The notes under the pieces were generated by a model. It was not told where the DNA came from, ran no database searches, and worked only from the letters and a program-made list of their open reading frames with translations. A stretch of 64,000 bases of DNA from JAVJSD01 sp040219575 (GTDB lineage Bacteria; Planctomycetota; Planctomycetia; Pirellulales; Pirellulaceae), in contig JAVJSD010000008.1 of assembly GCA_040219575.1 (NCBI GenBank), forward strand, positions 1 through 64,000, given 5' to 3'. The first letter of the stretch is position 1. Every line of letters starts with the position of its first letter. The position numbers and the translations under genes were made by a program. Shown in pieces: positions 1 through 9,179 of the stretch.

Positions 1-414
1 ACCTCCGACTCGAGGGGCGACACGTGGTTGCGTTGAACACGACACCACGAGAGACTGTCGCGGAACATCCCGCGTACGCCGTCGCCTGCGGCTTGCCGTT
101 AAACGAAATTGAATCGGCATTGGCAATGCATGGCTCAATAACCGCTAGCCCGGCAGCCTGCGTGGGAGCATCCGCCAGGCCGAGGAGGAACGCGACATCA
201 CGAGAGAGCGTCGCGGTACGTCCCGCGCCGCGTTCGTCGTGTGGCGAGTTGCCACCCGAGTTGGAGGACGACATCGAACAAGCTGCTTCGTGCGTTGAAT
301 GAGCCTGGTTGCTGGGCCAACGTCGTGTCGCGTTTCGAACACTGGTGGACAAGCCACCCGTGCCACCCAAAAACTTCGCCAGCGTTGAAGCGCCGCCCAA
401 CCAGATCGGCCATG
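1..414. other. Intergenic stretch with repeat fragments, no gene recognised
   Basis: I see no convincing gene here; the short open frames have no family resemblance and no ribosome binding site. Positions 77-105 match, base for base, one terminus of the inverted-repeat element at 52775-52943, so this is a solo end. Positions 340-366 hold a GGTGGACAAGCCACC-type palindrome. Two diverged copies of a segment containing CACGAGAGA and CGTCCCGCG/CATCCCGCG lie near 40-75 and 195-228. The stretch looks like decayed repeat DNA downstream of the minus-strand gene that ends at 415. Confidence 0.5.
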
Positions 415-1764
415 CTACGACGCCGCGTGCCGCCTCTGGTGTTTGAGCAGCCAGGCGGCGGCCTGCCAACTGCGACGGCTGGCGCGGAGGATCCGCACCA
501 GCGGCATCGCCTGGCCGATCTCCTGGGCCCGTTCGATTCGCTCGGCGAACTCCGCGTCGCGCTGCATCGCCTTGACGATCGTGGTGTGGTGGCAGCCGAC
601 GAACGCCGCCGCCTGGCGGATGCTCAAGCCGGCTTCGAGGTAGTGGATCACCGTCCAGCGCACCTTGTCCGTCAACACGCGCGACGTGCGGCGATTGTCG
701 CCGTCGTTCTGGTCGGCCGGAACAACCGGCGTGCGCTGCGGCGACGCGCCGTTGGTCGTGGCGGCGGTTTGGTCGGATTCGCGTTCGACGTCCGCTGGAG
801 GATTGCCGGAACAGCACACGGCTCGTTCCGGCCTACCGGGCAACGGTTGGTCGGGTTTGCGTTCGGCCTCCGCTGGAGGATTGCCGGAACAGCGCACGGC
901 TTGTTCCGGCCTACCCGGCCTACCAGGACTACCGGGCCAGGGTTGTTCGGCGCCGGGGGCGAGGTTGGGCTCGGGGGGCGGCGTCTCGCCGGGGCGGTAA
1001 TACGGATGGATGGTGGTCGCCTGTTTCGGCCGCGGCGGACGCGGTTCGTGTCGCGGGCGATGCACGTTGATCTTCACCTCGTCGGGATCGCGAAACGCTT
1101 CGCGGACGTCGTCGCCGGCGGCCTCGCGCACCGCGTCGTCGCTGACGTCGATTCCCTCGGGCGACGTCTTCATGCCGACCGGCTGCCGCGTGGTGTAATC
1201 CTCTTGAAACGGCGGCGCCTGCGACTTCAGAAGCGGCCCCACCTCCTCCCGCACGCGCCCGCCCGACGACCGCCGCAACTCCTTGAGCAGTTCCACGGTC
1301 CGGCCGGGCAGGGCGGCGGTCTTGGCCTCGGTGAGGGCTTGCAGGGTCCGCTGCACGCGCTTGAGCGTCTGCTCGACGTGGTCCAACTGTTCGTGCAGCG
1401 CGTCGAGCGCGTCCCACTCGTTTTGCGAAATCAGCAGCCTTCGCGCCTCGTCGCGGGTATCGCGCTCCGACAGCACCGGCGGCATCGCGCCGCCGCCATG
1501 CTCCTCCGCGGCGCCCTCGCCGGTCGTGGCGACCTCCGGGCCCAATTCACCGCCGCCGGGGTACCGGTCAGGCCTGTCCGGTGAATTGGGAGCCGTTTCA
1601 CCACCACGTTCACCACTTCGTGCGCGATTGCTTTCCGCCGTTTCCGCCTCGTCATCCGGCAGCGGCCAATCGAGCCCCAGTACGCCGTATCGATCCTCTT
1701 CCCGCTTCTTCCGCCGCGGCTTGCCGTTGGACTTCCCTTCCGACTTCCCGTTGGTCGACGCCAT
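415..1764 (-). CDS. HTH domain protein with repeat-derived linker
   Basis: This 449-residue protein is not recognised as a whole. The N-terminus is basic and low-complexity. Residues of about 95-180 are helical, with a run resembling a short coiled coil. A Pro/Arg-rich linker follows. The last 85 residues contain a helix-turn-helix of the kind seen in small-terminase or homeodomain-like DNA-binding proteins (GLSIRQAAAFVGCHHTTI), followed by a WQAAAWLLK tail. About 70 residues of the linker are encoded by two copies of an interspersed DNA repeat (715-837 and 845-922) read in frame. The start is supported by AGGGGGAG about six bases upstream. DNA binding is inferred from the HTH alone; the target is unknown. 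Confidence 0.7.
   Translation of the reverse strand: MASTNGKSEGKSNGKPRRKKREEDRYGVLGLDWPLPDDEAETAESNRARSGERGGETAPNSPDRPDRYPGGGELGPEVATTGEGAAEEHGGGAMPPVLSERDTRDEARRLLISQNEWDALDALHEQLDHVEQTLKRVQRTLQALTEAKTAALPGRTVELLKELRRSSGGRVREEVGPLLKSQAPPFQEDYTTRQPVGMKTSPEGIDVSDDAVREAAGDDVREAFRDPDEVKINVHRPRHEPRPPRPKQATTIHPYYRPGETPPPEPNLAPGAEQPWPGSPGRPGRPEQAVRCSGNPPAEAERKPDQPLPGRPERAVCCSGNPPADVERESDQTAATTNGASPQRTPVVPADQNDGDNRRTSRVLTDKVRWTVIHYLEAGLSIRQAAAFVGCHHTTIVKAMQRDAEFAERIERAQEIGQAMPLVRILRASRRSWQAAAWLLKHQRRHAAS
715..922 (-). repeat. Two in-frame copies of an interspersed repeat inside the HTH gene
   Basis: A copy of about 123 bases (715-837) and a partial copy of about 78 bases (845-922) share the segment CGCTGGAGGATTGCCGGAAC flanked by GTTCCGGCCTACC. 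A third, full copy lies in opposite orientation at 1939-2064, outside any gene. Read in the gene frame, both coding copies give variants of GRPE(Q/R)AV(R/C)CSGNPPA, so the insertions kept the reading frame open. Confidence 0.85.
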
Positions 1765-1938
1765 GCCCGCTCCCCCTGTTTTGTGAGACCCCTTAGAGTA
1801 TCGACGCAGTATCGCGACACTATCTCCATTATACCTCTTGAGAACCTCTCCACCAAGCAGCGAAACCGTGGGGCGGCGACAAAGCGCCGGCCGCCGTGGA
1901 GCATGGGGTGCGTTTCACGATTCCGCGACGAAAGCCCA

Positions 1939-2064
1939 GGTAGGCCGGAACGAGCCGTGCGCTGTTCCGGCAATCCTCCAGCGGAGGCCGAACGCGAAGC
2001 CGACTCAACCGCCGCCGCGTGCAACGGCGCGTCGCCGCGGCGACCTACGGTTGTTCCGCCTACC
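1939..2064 (+). repeat. Intergenic full-length copy of the GGCCGGAACGAGCCGTGCGC repeat
   Basis: This copy begins at AGGTAGGCCGGAAC and ends at GTTCCGCCTACC. It has the same internal order as the copies inside the preceding gene, but lies in the opposite orientation. It sits in the 419-base gap upstream of the HTH gene, and no gene is recognised in that gap. In one plus-strand frame it still spells an RPERAVRCSGNPPAEAERE-like string, as the coding copies do. Confidence 0.8.
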
Positions 2065-2083
2065 AAAACTTCAGAAACCCGTG

Positions 2084-2146
2084 GTAGCGGAAGTCGCCAG
2101 ACTTCCGAGGGTTCACGTTCGTCGGAATTCTGGCGAATTCCGCTAC
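2084..2146 (+). repeat. Palindromic repeat, GTAGCGGAAGTC family (diverged copy)
   Basis: The element is bounded by GTAGCGG and CCGCTAC and contains two hairpin arms (GGAAGTCGCCAGACTTCC and GAATTCTGGCGAATTC). It belongs to the family seen at 11238-11408, 35517-35658, 52011-52124, 53591-53653 and 61359-61431. Here the loops are CGCC and TGGC rather than GTGA and TCAC. Confidence 0.75.
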
Positions 2147-2183
2147 GACAAATCGTTGACCGCCTTGGGCGTCCAAGCCGGCG

Positions 2184-3149
2184 TTATGACGGCTTCGGGG
2201 GCTTCAGAACCATCGGGGTGTAGGCCAACGCCATCCCCAGCACCAGGCCCACGGCATGCGCGGCGTTGGCGATATTCGCGGGAATCCAAGTCAACGTTTC
2301 GCCGATTCCGGGAACGTCGCGGAGGATGAACAGAAAAAAGAAGCCAAACAACAGAAACGTGTTGAATGGCGATAGATAGTATCCCAGCGAGGGAAAGAAG
2401 TGCGTCTTGACGAAAATGAATCCAAACAGCGCGTAGCCGACGCCGGACATTCCGCCAAAGGTGCCGATGAAGGCGCTCTGGGACGTCGACACGTTCCACA
2501 AAAACTGTCCCATGTTCGACGCGACCGCCACTCCCAGGACAAACAAGGCAAAGCGGCCGCTTCCCATCCGGGTTTCGACTTGGTTTCCGAACATGAACAA
2601 CACGAGCATGTTGAAAATGATGTGCATCTCGTCGGAGTGCAGGAAGATCGGCGTGACCAGTCGCCAGACCTGCCCGTGAAGAATCGCATCCATCCCCGCG
2701 AAGATCGCCCCAGTCGCGGAACGCTTGGGATTGAAGACCAAGTGCGTAAAGACCTCGTTTGCCAACTCCGCGGAGAAATATCTCAGCACGAACACGAACA
2801 CCGAGATCGCGATCAACACGAACACCACCGGCGCGCGGCGCGAGCCGGGGCCGGTATTCCAGCGGCCGCCCATCTTGACGACGTTCTTGGCCGCCTTTTC
2901 GCGTTTCTTTTGTTCTTCGCGGAGTCGGTTTTCAGCCTGGCGCTCGGCCCCCTGATACTGCGGGGCGCCAGGTTCCGAGCGGAAGCGGATCAGTTCCTCG
3001 CGAGCCACGTCGAGTTGGTTTTCGTCGCGGACCCATACGGCCCACTTGCCCGTGTCGGGTTCGGCGTGCGCCGGGATGCCCTGCGTCACGAGATAGGCGG
3101 CGAATCGCTTCGCGTCGGCCGGGTTCTCCAGAATTCCGATTTGTCGCAT
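2184..3149 (-). CDS. Rhomboid family intramembrane serine protease
   Basis: This integral membrane serine protease cleaves transmembrane substrates within the bilayer. Residues 1-60 resemble the small cytoplasmic domain before some bacterial GlpG-like rhomboids, and residues 65-92 are charged and helical. About six membrane segments follow from residue 106. The signature residues are present: H176-x3-N180 in TM2, G-M-S-G with the probable nucleophile S235, and the dyad histidine H298 in AAHAVG near the C-terminus. The length of 321 residues suits the family. The ribosome binding site is weak. The substrate is unknown. Confidence 0.9.
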   Translation of the reverse strand: MRQIGILENPADAKRFAAYLVTQGIPAHAEPDTGKWAVWVRDENQLDVAREELIRFRSEPGAPQYQGAERQAENRLREEQKKREKAAKNVVKMGGRWNTGPGSRRAPVVFVLIAISVFVFVLRYFSAELANEVFTHLVFNPKRSATGAIFAGMDAILHGQVWRLVTPIFLHSDEMHIIFNMLVLFMFGNQVETRMGSGRFALFVLGVAVASNMGQFLWNVSTSQSAFIGTFGGMSGVGYALFGFIFVKTHFFPSLGYYLSPFNTFLLFGFFFLFILRDVPGIGETLTWIPANIANAAHAVGLVLGMALAYTPMVLKPPKPS

Positions 3150-3284
3150 GAGCCGGGTCGTGGGATATCGTGAAACATGAAACGCGTAAAGAACACGCCG
3201 GCCGGCGTTCGCAAGTCGTACGCCTGGCGGTCGCGCCGTGCGGTCGCGCCGTGCAGACGAAACGCACGTCGCCCAAGGGGAAAT

Positions 3285-4079
3285 CTAGCAGATGCTGCGA
3301 ATCGGATCAGCCTCGGTGCGGCTGGCCCAGACACTCAGATCTCCGAATTCCCGCTGCAGCGACTCCGCCAGACGCTCCACCGCGAATCGCTCGCTGGCGA
3401 AGTGGCCGGGCAAAAGCAGCGACACGCCGCTCGCCTCCGCCTCGAGGCAGGTATGAAAATTCGTCTCGCCGGTGATCAACAGATCGCAGCCCGCCTGCCG
3501 GGCCGCATCGAGGAACTGTCCCGCGCTGCCGCAGGCCACGGCCGCCGAGGAGACTTCCCGCTCCGCCGGCCCGGCACCTTCCAAGCGATCGATCCCCAGC
3601 AGCTTCATCAGCCGCTGTTCGATTTCCCGCAGGGGTATGGGTTGTTCGAAGCGGCCGTAGCGGCCGACGCCGACGTGCTCCGGTTCGCCGGCGATGGCGA
3701 CCAACGGCCGGATCTCACGCAACGGAAGCCCCTCGGCGAGTTGTTGATTGATGCCGCCGGCCGTCGAATCGAAGGCGGTGTGGGGACTATAGATCGCCGT
3801 CTGCGACCCGATCAGGTCCAGCAACATCCGGCCCACCGTGCTGTCGTCGGTCAGCCGTTTCAACGCGCGGAACGGCAGTGGGTGATGGGCCACGATCAAG
3901 TCGGCGCGATGGCTGATCGCCTCGGCGGCGCTGATGGGCGTGATGGTGAGGCAGGTCATCACCCGCTGGATCGTCGCCTCGCGCCTGCCCACCAGCAGGC
4001 CGACGTTGTCCCACTCCTCCGCCAGGCGCGCGGGGGCGAACGCCTCCAGATGGTCGCACAAGTCGCCAACGGTCGTCAT
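3285..4079 (-). CDS. Nif3-like dinuclear metal centre protein (YbgI/YqfO family)
   Basis: This cytoplasmic protein belongs to the Nif3 / GTP cyclohydrolase 1 type 2 homologue family, whose members form toroidal hexamers with a di-metal site and whose biochemical role is poorly defined. Hallmarks seen are EEWDNVGLLVG near the N-terminus, IVAHHPLPF with the paired histidines, and the C-terminal GETNFHTCLEA and PGHFASE segments that complete the metal site. The start at 4079 (MTTVGDL) is preferred over an ATG 42 bases upstream, because GGAAACGAG lies just before it and family members begin there. The length is 264 residues, without the inserted PII-like domain of longer homologues. Confidence 0.88.
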   Translation of the reverse strand: MTTVGDLCDHLEAFAPARLAEEWDNVGLLVGRREATIQRVMTCLTITPISAAEAISHRADLIVAHHPLPFRALKRLTDDSTVGRMLLDLIGSQTAIYSPHTAFDSTAGGINQQLAEGLPLREIRPLVAIAGEPEHVGVGRYGRFEQPIPLREIEQRLMKLLGIDRLEGAGPAEREVSSAAVACGSAGQFLDAARQAGCDLLITGETNFHTCLEAEASGVSLLLPGHFASERFAVERLAESLQREFGDLSVWASRTEADPIRSIC

Positions 4080-4195
4080 CGTCGTCTCGTTTCCTTCGCA
4101 TTCCCGATTCGTGTTGCACACCGCGCACCACCGAATCTAGCGGCCACGGTCGCCGGAGCCAACCGCGTCTCCGTGCATTTGTCTCCGCCCTGTTT

Positions 4196-4320
4196 GTACG
4201 ACGGACGTATTCGTCCGTCATTTCGACGATTCCCATTTTCGCGACCCGGGATCGACGTCGGTGATTCGGCTCGACGGACAAGGACATCGACCAGGACATC
4301 GACGAGGCCATCCGTCGTAC
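4196..4320. repeat. Inverted-repeat element bounded by GTACGACGGA / TCCGTCGTAC
   Basis: Perfect 10-base inverted ends (4196-4205 and 4311-4320) bracket about 105 bases with internal GGACATCGACNAGGACATCG direct repeats. The element ends five bases from the stop codon of the next minus-strand gene. A related element abuts the stop codon at 48354. It may work as a terminator or be a small mobile repeat. Confidence 0.6.
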
Positions 4321-4325
4321 TTGCG

Positions 4326-6947
4326 CTAAGGACGCGCCGTGAACGTGTAGTTCAGAATCCTGGCGCCGTTGACTTCCTCGGCCCGCAGCCAGAGCTTCTT
4401 GCCGATGAGCTCGTCGCCGTTGGTGAGGAAGATCGTGTCGGGCCACTCGCCGCGGCCGCGCCGAGTCACCAGGATCCGCTCGCGCGGCCGCTTCGGCGCG
4501 TAAAGCGTGCAGTTGAAGCTCACCTCCTGGTCGGTGTTGTTGGTGAAGAGCTGCTTTACCTCCAGCAGGCCGTCGTCGGTCAGGTGCGTCTCGAGCGAAA
4601 TCTCCACGTCGCCCAGCCCGACGCGGACGGTGCGATACACGCTGAAGTCGTAGGTCTTGTCGCCCACGAGGTGGAAGTCGAATCGAACGGGCTGCGGACC
4701 GCTGCTGGCGTCGGCCCCCAGAAACACCGCGAACTGAGTGTTCAGTTCGGCGCTTTCCTGCAGTTGAAATTCCGTTTCCTCGGGTTCGATCTGCCAGACG
4801 CTCGGTCCGACGACCCGAACCGTGCCGGTCACCGGCGTGGCCAGCGAATTGCGGAAGCGGAAGCTGGAGGTCTGGCGGCGGCCGAAGACGCTCTCCAGCG
4901 GCTGCTCCGCGAAGGCGAAATCGATCCGCCAGCGGGCGATCTGCTCGTCGAGGCCGAACAGAAAGACGGGCATCGCCCCGACGGAGATCGACTGGCGACC
5001 GTCGCTGGTCGGCGCCGGCTGGCTGCGTCCCCACAGGTCGACCTGCTCGACGTTCTCGCCGAGGTAGAGGGTTTCCTGCGCCGTGGCGTCGTTCCACAAC
5101 AACATGATGGCGGCGCCGTCGCGCGCGAAAACGTGGTTCCGGCTTCCTTGGGGCAGTTCGATGCTGCCCAGGTACTCGCTGCCGGAGAGGAGCTGGGTGA
5201 CGGTCCGCCACACCAGCAGCAGTTCGCGAGGATTTCCCTCCCCGTCGAAGAGTCCTTCCTCGACGTCAAACGGCGCGTCGAAGAAGATGCGGTCGGCGCC
5301 GCCGGTGTAAGCCGCCACGAGCCGTTGCACCAGGTCCTTGGCCCGCTCCTCGACCGTGTGGTCCTTGGCGGTCAGGGGCCGGATCGTAATCCAATCCTCG
5401 GCGACGTCGCCGGCCCGGGCCTTCACGCTGGCCTGCAACTCTTCGGCCGACAATCGATCGCGATCCTGCCGGGCGAGGAAGCTCCAGGGCGGATTCTCGC
5501 TTTGGCAGTCGTCGTTCCAACCGCAGGCGAAGCCCAGTCGAACGATTTGCCCATATCGCTGCATCTTGGTTTGGATCTCGGCCATCCGTTTCGGCAGTTC
5601 GGGCAGGCCGACGAAGCTGGTGTCGCCGTCGGCCCCCAGTTGCCACCAGCGAATCCTGAGGGAGTGCCGCGCGACGACGGGATCCAGCGCGTCGGGCCAT
5701 TGATCGCCTTCGAGAAAGACGGTGGCGGCGGGCAGATCGCCATCAACGGGAAATCGCTTGCGCACGTCGTGCGGCGGTTGATCGACGACGGCCACCAGCG
5801 TGACGTGTTCGCGCTCCAGCCGTTCGCAGAACCTCGTGAAACGTTCCGGCCACTTGCCCGCGACCTCGCGGTTCCAAATCGGGAACTTGACCCAGTTCAC
5901 GCCCACGCGAGGCAGCAATTCCGACAGCTGTTCGAGCGAGAGAAAGTCGTCGCCGCCCGTCAGGGACCAGCCGAATTTACCAACTGGCGAACGATCCAAG
6001 GGACGCAGCACGGCGACCGACGTTTCGCGGCACAGCAAGGCGTTTTCGTGCCCCACCAGGCACGCCTGAATGCGATAGAAGCCGTAATCGGGGATTTCCG
6101 GCTTCCAGGTGACCGATCCGGAGAACGCGTCGGGGGCGTCCTGGGCGATGCCGGGATGGCTGCCGATCGTCTCCTCGAGGGGGAGCGTGTTGTCGATGCG
6201 TTCGCCGGCGACGTCGAGCAGTTGGACCTGGAGTCTCGTTCCGGCCACGTCGAACAACTCCAGTTGCAGCCGCGAATTCTGCTGCGAGATTCCCGACACG
6301 CTGCAGCGGATGTTGACGTCGTCGCGCGATCGAAAGAGATTCGACTCGGCCGTCGCGTCCAACTGCATTTTGGGAAGGCGCGTCAGCCGCAGTTCGTCGA
6401 AGGCGGCGGACCCGACCAGGTCGTGGCCCGTTTCGGGCCGAATATGAACGCCGATCACCGCCAGGCAGACCCGATCGTCGACCGGCGTGGTGACGTCGAT
6501 TTGCACGTCGATCCACTCGCGGACGTTCCGCACGCCTTCGCAGTAGACGGTTTCGCCGATCGGGTTTCGATCTCGGTCGTAGAAGGTGAGCGAGATGCAT
6601 GCGAAGTCGTGCTTCAACCCGACCGCCTTCATCCGGGCTTCCAGGACGTAGTTGAACTGGGAGCTGACGGGGATGGGCGGGCTGTAGGCGGTGGCGGCGC
6701 CGCCGTCGAGTTGGATCGCCAGGCAGGGGGACGCGTCGGCGTCGTCCTTGACGATCTCGATCTTCACGTAGGCGGGATAATCGCGGCCGGTGCGACGGGT
6801 CCAACCGTCCGGCCAGGTGTCGTAGTTGGCGTCGGACGCTTCGCCGAAGTCGCAGCGATAGACCGGCGTCATGTCGGTCGCGGGACCGTCGCTGTGCGGC
6901 GCGGAGACGCTCGCTACAATGAACGCCAACAAACTGAGTGAATGCAT
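4326..6947 (-). CDS. Large secreted protein with glycoside-hydrolase-like barrel region
   Basis: This 873-residue exported protein has a short signal peptide (residues 1-16, LLAFIVASVSA). The first 200 residues look like a carbohydrate-binding type beta-sandwich (CDFGEAS..WPDGW, RDYPAYVKIEIV). The middle contains GWSLTGGDDFLSLEQLSELL and GVNWVKFPIW, which resemble the early strands of a TIM-barrel glycoside hydrolase. The C-terminal third appears to be beta-rich. I cannot name a catalytic pair, so activity is unproven. A repeat element follows the stop codon directly. Carbohydrate binding or hydrolysis at the cell envelope is an inference. Confidence 0.7.
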   Translation of the reverse strand: MHSLSLLAFIVASVSAPHSDGPATDMTPVYRCDFGEASDANYDTWPDGWTRRTGRDYPAYVKIEIVKDDADASPCLAIQLDGGAATAYSPPIPVSSQFNYVLEARMKAVGLKHDFACISLTFYDRDRNPIGETVYCEGVRNVREWIDVQIDVTTPVDDRVCLAVIGVHIRPETGHDLVGSAAFDELRLTRLPKMQLDATAESNLFRSRDDVNIRCSVSGISQQNSRLQLELFDVAGTRLQVQLLDVAGERIDNTLPLEETIGSHPGIAQDAPDAFSGSVTWKPEIPDYGFYRIQACLVGHENALLCRETSVAVLRPLDRSPVGKFGWSLTGGDDFLSLEQLSELLPRVGVNWVKFPIWNREVAGKWPERFTRFCERLEREHVTLVAVVDQPPHDVRKRFPVDGDLPAATVFLEGDQWPDALDPVVARHSLRIRWWQLGADGDTSFVGLPELPKRMAEIQTKMQRYGQIVRLGFACGWNDDCQSENPPWSFLARQDRDRLSAEELQASVKARAGDVAEDWITIRPLTAKDHTVEERAKDLVQRLVAAYTGGADRIFFDAPFDVEEGLFDGEGNPRELLLVWRTVTQLLSGSEYLGSIELPQGSRNHVFARDGAAIMLLWNDATAQETLYLGENVEQVDLWGRSQPAPTSDGRQSISVGAMPVFLFGLDEQIARWRIDFAFAEQPLESVFGRRQTSSFRFRNSLATPVTGTVRVVGPSVWQIEPEETEFQLQESAELNTQFAVFLGADASSGPQPVRFDFHLVGDKTYDFSVYRTVRVGLGDVEISLETHLTDDGLLEVKQLFTNNTDQEVSFNCTLYAPKRPRERILVTRRGRGEWPDTIFLTNGDELIGKKLWLRAEEVNGARILNYTFTARP

Positions 6948-7007
6948 AACGGAAGCGGCGGCTAGTACCGTGTTAAAGACGGACCGCCGCCTGTGGAGGA
7001 CGCGACG

Positions 7008-7790
7008 GTGCTGCAGTTGCGAGTTGGAATCGACCTGGCGTGCCTGCGATTACCATTCAAGAAAGCGTTGCTTACGGCGGCGGAATTGGGAGCCGAAGCC
7101 GTCGAAATCGATTGCCGCAATCAACTTCCGCCGGCCGAACTAACCCGTACAGCCGTACGACATCTGCGGAAAATGCTGGACGATCTGAATCTGCGGGTTT
7201 GCGCGGTTCAGTTCCGCACCCGCCACGGCTACGACGTGGCCGAGAATATCGACCGCCGCCTGGAGGCCACCAAGCGGGCCATGCAGGCCGCCTTTGAACT
7301 GGGCGCCTCGGTGGTCGTCAACCAAATCGGGCGGATTCCGGACGAGCCCGGCGGAGCGGCCTGGGACCTGATGCTGCAAGCCCTCTCGGACTTGGGGCGT
7401 TTCAGCCACAAGGCCGGGGCGATGCTGGCGGCGGAAACCGGCACCGAAGACGGCGCCGCCATGCGCCGCCTGCTCGACGCACTGCCGGAAGGCGCGATCG
7501 GCGTCGCCTTCAATCCCGGCAATCTGTTGGTGAACGGGTTTTCGCCCCGCGACGCCATGCAGCAACTCAGCGGCGACGTGACCTATGTGCACGCCAAGGA
7601 CGCGGTCCGCGATCTTGCCCGCGGCCGCGGCCTGGAAGTGCCGCTCGGACGCGGCTCCGTCGACTTCCCCGAGTTGCTCGCCATGCTGGAGGAGAAGGGA
7701 TATCGCGGCTACGTCACGATTCAACGGGAAGGGGCCGACGACCCCGTATTCGAAGTCGGCCAGGCGGTGCAGTACCTGCGGAGTTTGTAG
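7008..7790 (+). CDS. Sugar phosphate isomerase/epimerase-like TIM barrel
   Basis: This is a member of the xylose-isomerase-like TIM barrel superfamily (AP endonuclease 2 fold). Seen are GADAVEID-like (LGAEAVEIDC), an internal GASVVVNQIGRIP strand, LAAETGTE, the GVAFNPGNLLVNG segment corresponding to the family's metal-site D/N strand, YVHAKDAV, and a C-terminal GYRGYVTIQREG. I choose GTG at 7008 because TGGAGGACG lies eight bases upstream; an in-frame GTG at 6993 would swallow that site. The length of 260 residues is typical. Planctomycetes carry many paralogues with unknown sugar substrates. The gene is divergent from the large secreted protein. Confidence 0.8.
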   Translation: MLQLRVGIDLACLRLPFKKALLTAAELGAEAVEIDCRNQLPPAELTRTAVRHLRKMLDDLNLRVCAVQFRTRHGYDVAENIDRRLEATKRAMQAAFELGASVVVNQIGRIPDEPGGAAWDLMLQALSDLGRFSHKAGAMLAAETGTEDGAAMRRLLDALPEGAIGVAFNPGNLLVNGFSPRDAMQQLSGDVTYVHAKDAVRDLARGRGLEVPLGRGSVDFPELLAMLEEKGYRGYVTIQREGADDPVFEVGQAVQYLRSL

Positions 7791-7883
7791 AAGAACGCTT
7801 TGCTTAGGAACACGTTGCGGGGGGCCGGAGACGTGCGAATCTCGTTCGACGCGGAAAACTCGAGCAAGTCGCGGCGCTTGGAT

Positions 7884-9113
7884 CTATTTCGCCGTGGCGA
7901 TGCACACCAGCTTGCGCGGCGTGCGGATCAGGAAGCGGCCGTTGACCGCGGCGACGCCGACCACGGCGTCCTCGGCGGTGAGCGTGTTTTCGGCCAGGAT
8001 CTCCAACTCGTCCTTCGCGGCCGCGACGGTCGTGGCGCCCGTCTTCGTGAAGAAGTAGATCCGCTCTCCGGCGGCGATCGGCGAGGCCCAGCAGGAACCG
8101 TCCAGTCGTCGCTGCCAGAGCGTCTTTCCGCTGGCGGCGTCGACGCACATCGCGACTCCCGAGCGATTAACGAAGTAGGCGCGGCCGCGATAGAGCAGCG
8201 GCGAACCGAACGAGCTGGCGGCCTCTTCCAGCCGCCAGGCGACGTGCGTGTCGGAGACGTCGCCGGCTCCTCCGCGACGGACGGCCAAGTTCGAGCCCGT
8301 CGCGCTCGAGCCGACGATCACCAACTCCTCGCCTACGGCGGCGCTGGGCACGTTGTTCCCCTCGAGTCCCTTGATCGACCACTTGATCTTGCCGCTGCGC
8401 AGGTCGACCGCCTCCACCACGCCGCTGGAAGAGATGAACAGTTCATGGTTGTTTTCGTCGCCATGAACCACGGGAGACGACCACGACACCGCCGCTTCGC
8501 GATCGACCTTCCAGCGATTCTCGCCCGTCTGTTTGTCCACCGACAACAGATACGAAGGGCCGTCGTGCGACACAAGCACGATGACCGTCTCGGCCGTGAT
8601 GGCGGGCGAGCTGCCGACGCCGTGATTCCCCTGGAACAGGCCGTACTCGTTGGTCAGGGAGCGCTTCCAGACTTGCTCGCCGTCGTGCGTCAGCGCGATC
8701 AGATCGCCGCTTTCGAAAAAGGCGTACACGCGGTCGGCATCGACGACCGGCGTCGGCGCGGAACGGCTGACGTAGTTGCTGGCCTTGACCTGTTGGCTGG
8801 CGTCGAAGTTTTTCCGCCACAGCTTCCGTCCCGACGCCAGGTCGAAGCAGAGGACGATGGCCGTTTCCTTGTTGTCGCCGTCCATCGTCGTGACGAACAC
8901 GCGGTCGCGCCAGACCACGGGGCTCGACTGGCCGTAGCCCGGCAGATCGGCGGTCCAGGCCACGCCCTGGGTGTCGCTCCAGGTGAGCGGCAGCGACTCG
9001 GCCGCGCTGTGGCTGTCGCCCTGCCCGCGAAACGCCGGCCAGCAATCGCCGGATTCGCCGGCGCTCTTTCCCGCCCCGGCCAACACCAATGTCATCGCCA
9101 TCAACAAGTTCAC
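7884..9113 (-). CDS. Secreted PQQ-like beta-propeller protein
   Basis: The signal peptide is short (MNLLMAMTLVLAGAG). The rest is a beta-propeller of PQQ-dehydrogenase type repeats, with recurring motifs such as GxKLW (GRKLWRKNF, GENRWKVD, GKIKWSIKG, GKTLWQRRL) and SSPVV/PTPVV strands. At 409 residues there is room for the propeller only. I see no cytochrome domain and no disulfide-adjacent cysteines typical of PQQ enzymes, so it is more probably a structural or binding propeller like those common in planctomycetes than a dehydrogenase. It lies just downstream of hemP on the same strand, but 66 bases separate them and a functional link is not evident. Confidence 0.85.
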   Translation of the reverse strand: MNLLMAMTLVLAGAGKSAGESGDCWPAFRGQGDSHSAAESLPLTWSDTQGVAWTADLPGYGQSSPVVWRDRVFVTTMDGDNKETAIVLCFDLASGRKLWRKNFDASQQVKASNYVSRSAPTPVVDADRVYAFFESGDLIALTHDGEQVWKRSLTNEYGLFQGNHGVGSSPAITAETVIVLVSHDGPSYLLSVDKQTGENRWKVDREAAVSWSSPVVHGDENNHELFISSSGVVEAVDLRSGKIKWSIKGLEGNNVPSAAVGEELVIVGSSATGSNLAVRRGGAGDVSDTHVAWRLEEAASSFGSPLLYRGRAYFVNRSGVAMCVDAASGKTLWQRRLDGSCWASPIAAGERIYFFTKTGATTVAAAKDELEILAENTLTAEDAVVGVAAVNGRFLIRTPRKLVCIATAK

Positions 9114-9179
9114 TTTGATCCTCCTGCGGTCACGATCCGGGCCGAGCCCGAAGTCATGGGGTCGTCGCTTGGGTGTTCG

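Noticed and set aside
3177..6941. A 1254-codon plus-strand open frame covering the Nif3-like and large secreted genes
   Set aside because: It is the antisense shadow of high-GC genes. The translation has no family motif and crosses a gene boundary and a repeat, while the minus-strand genes show clear domains and signal peptides.
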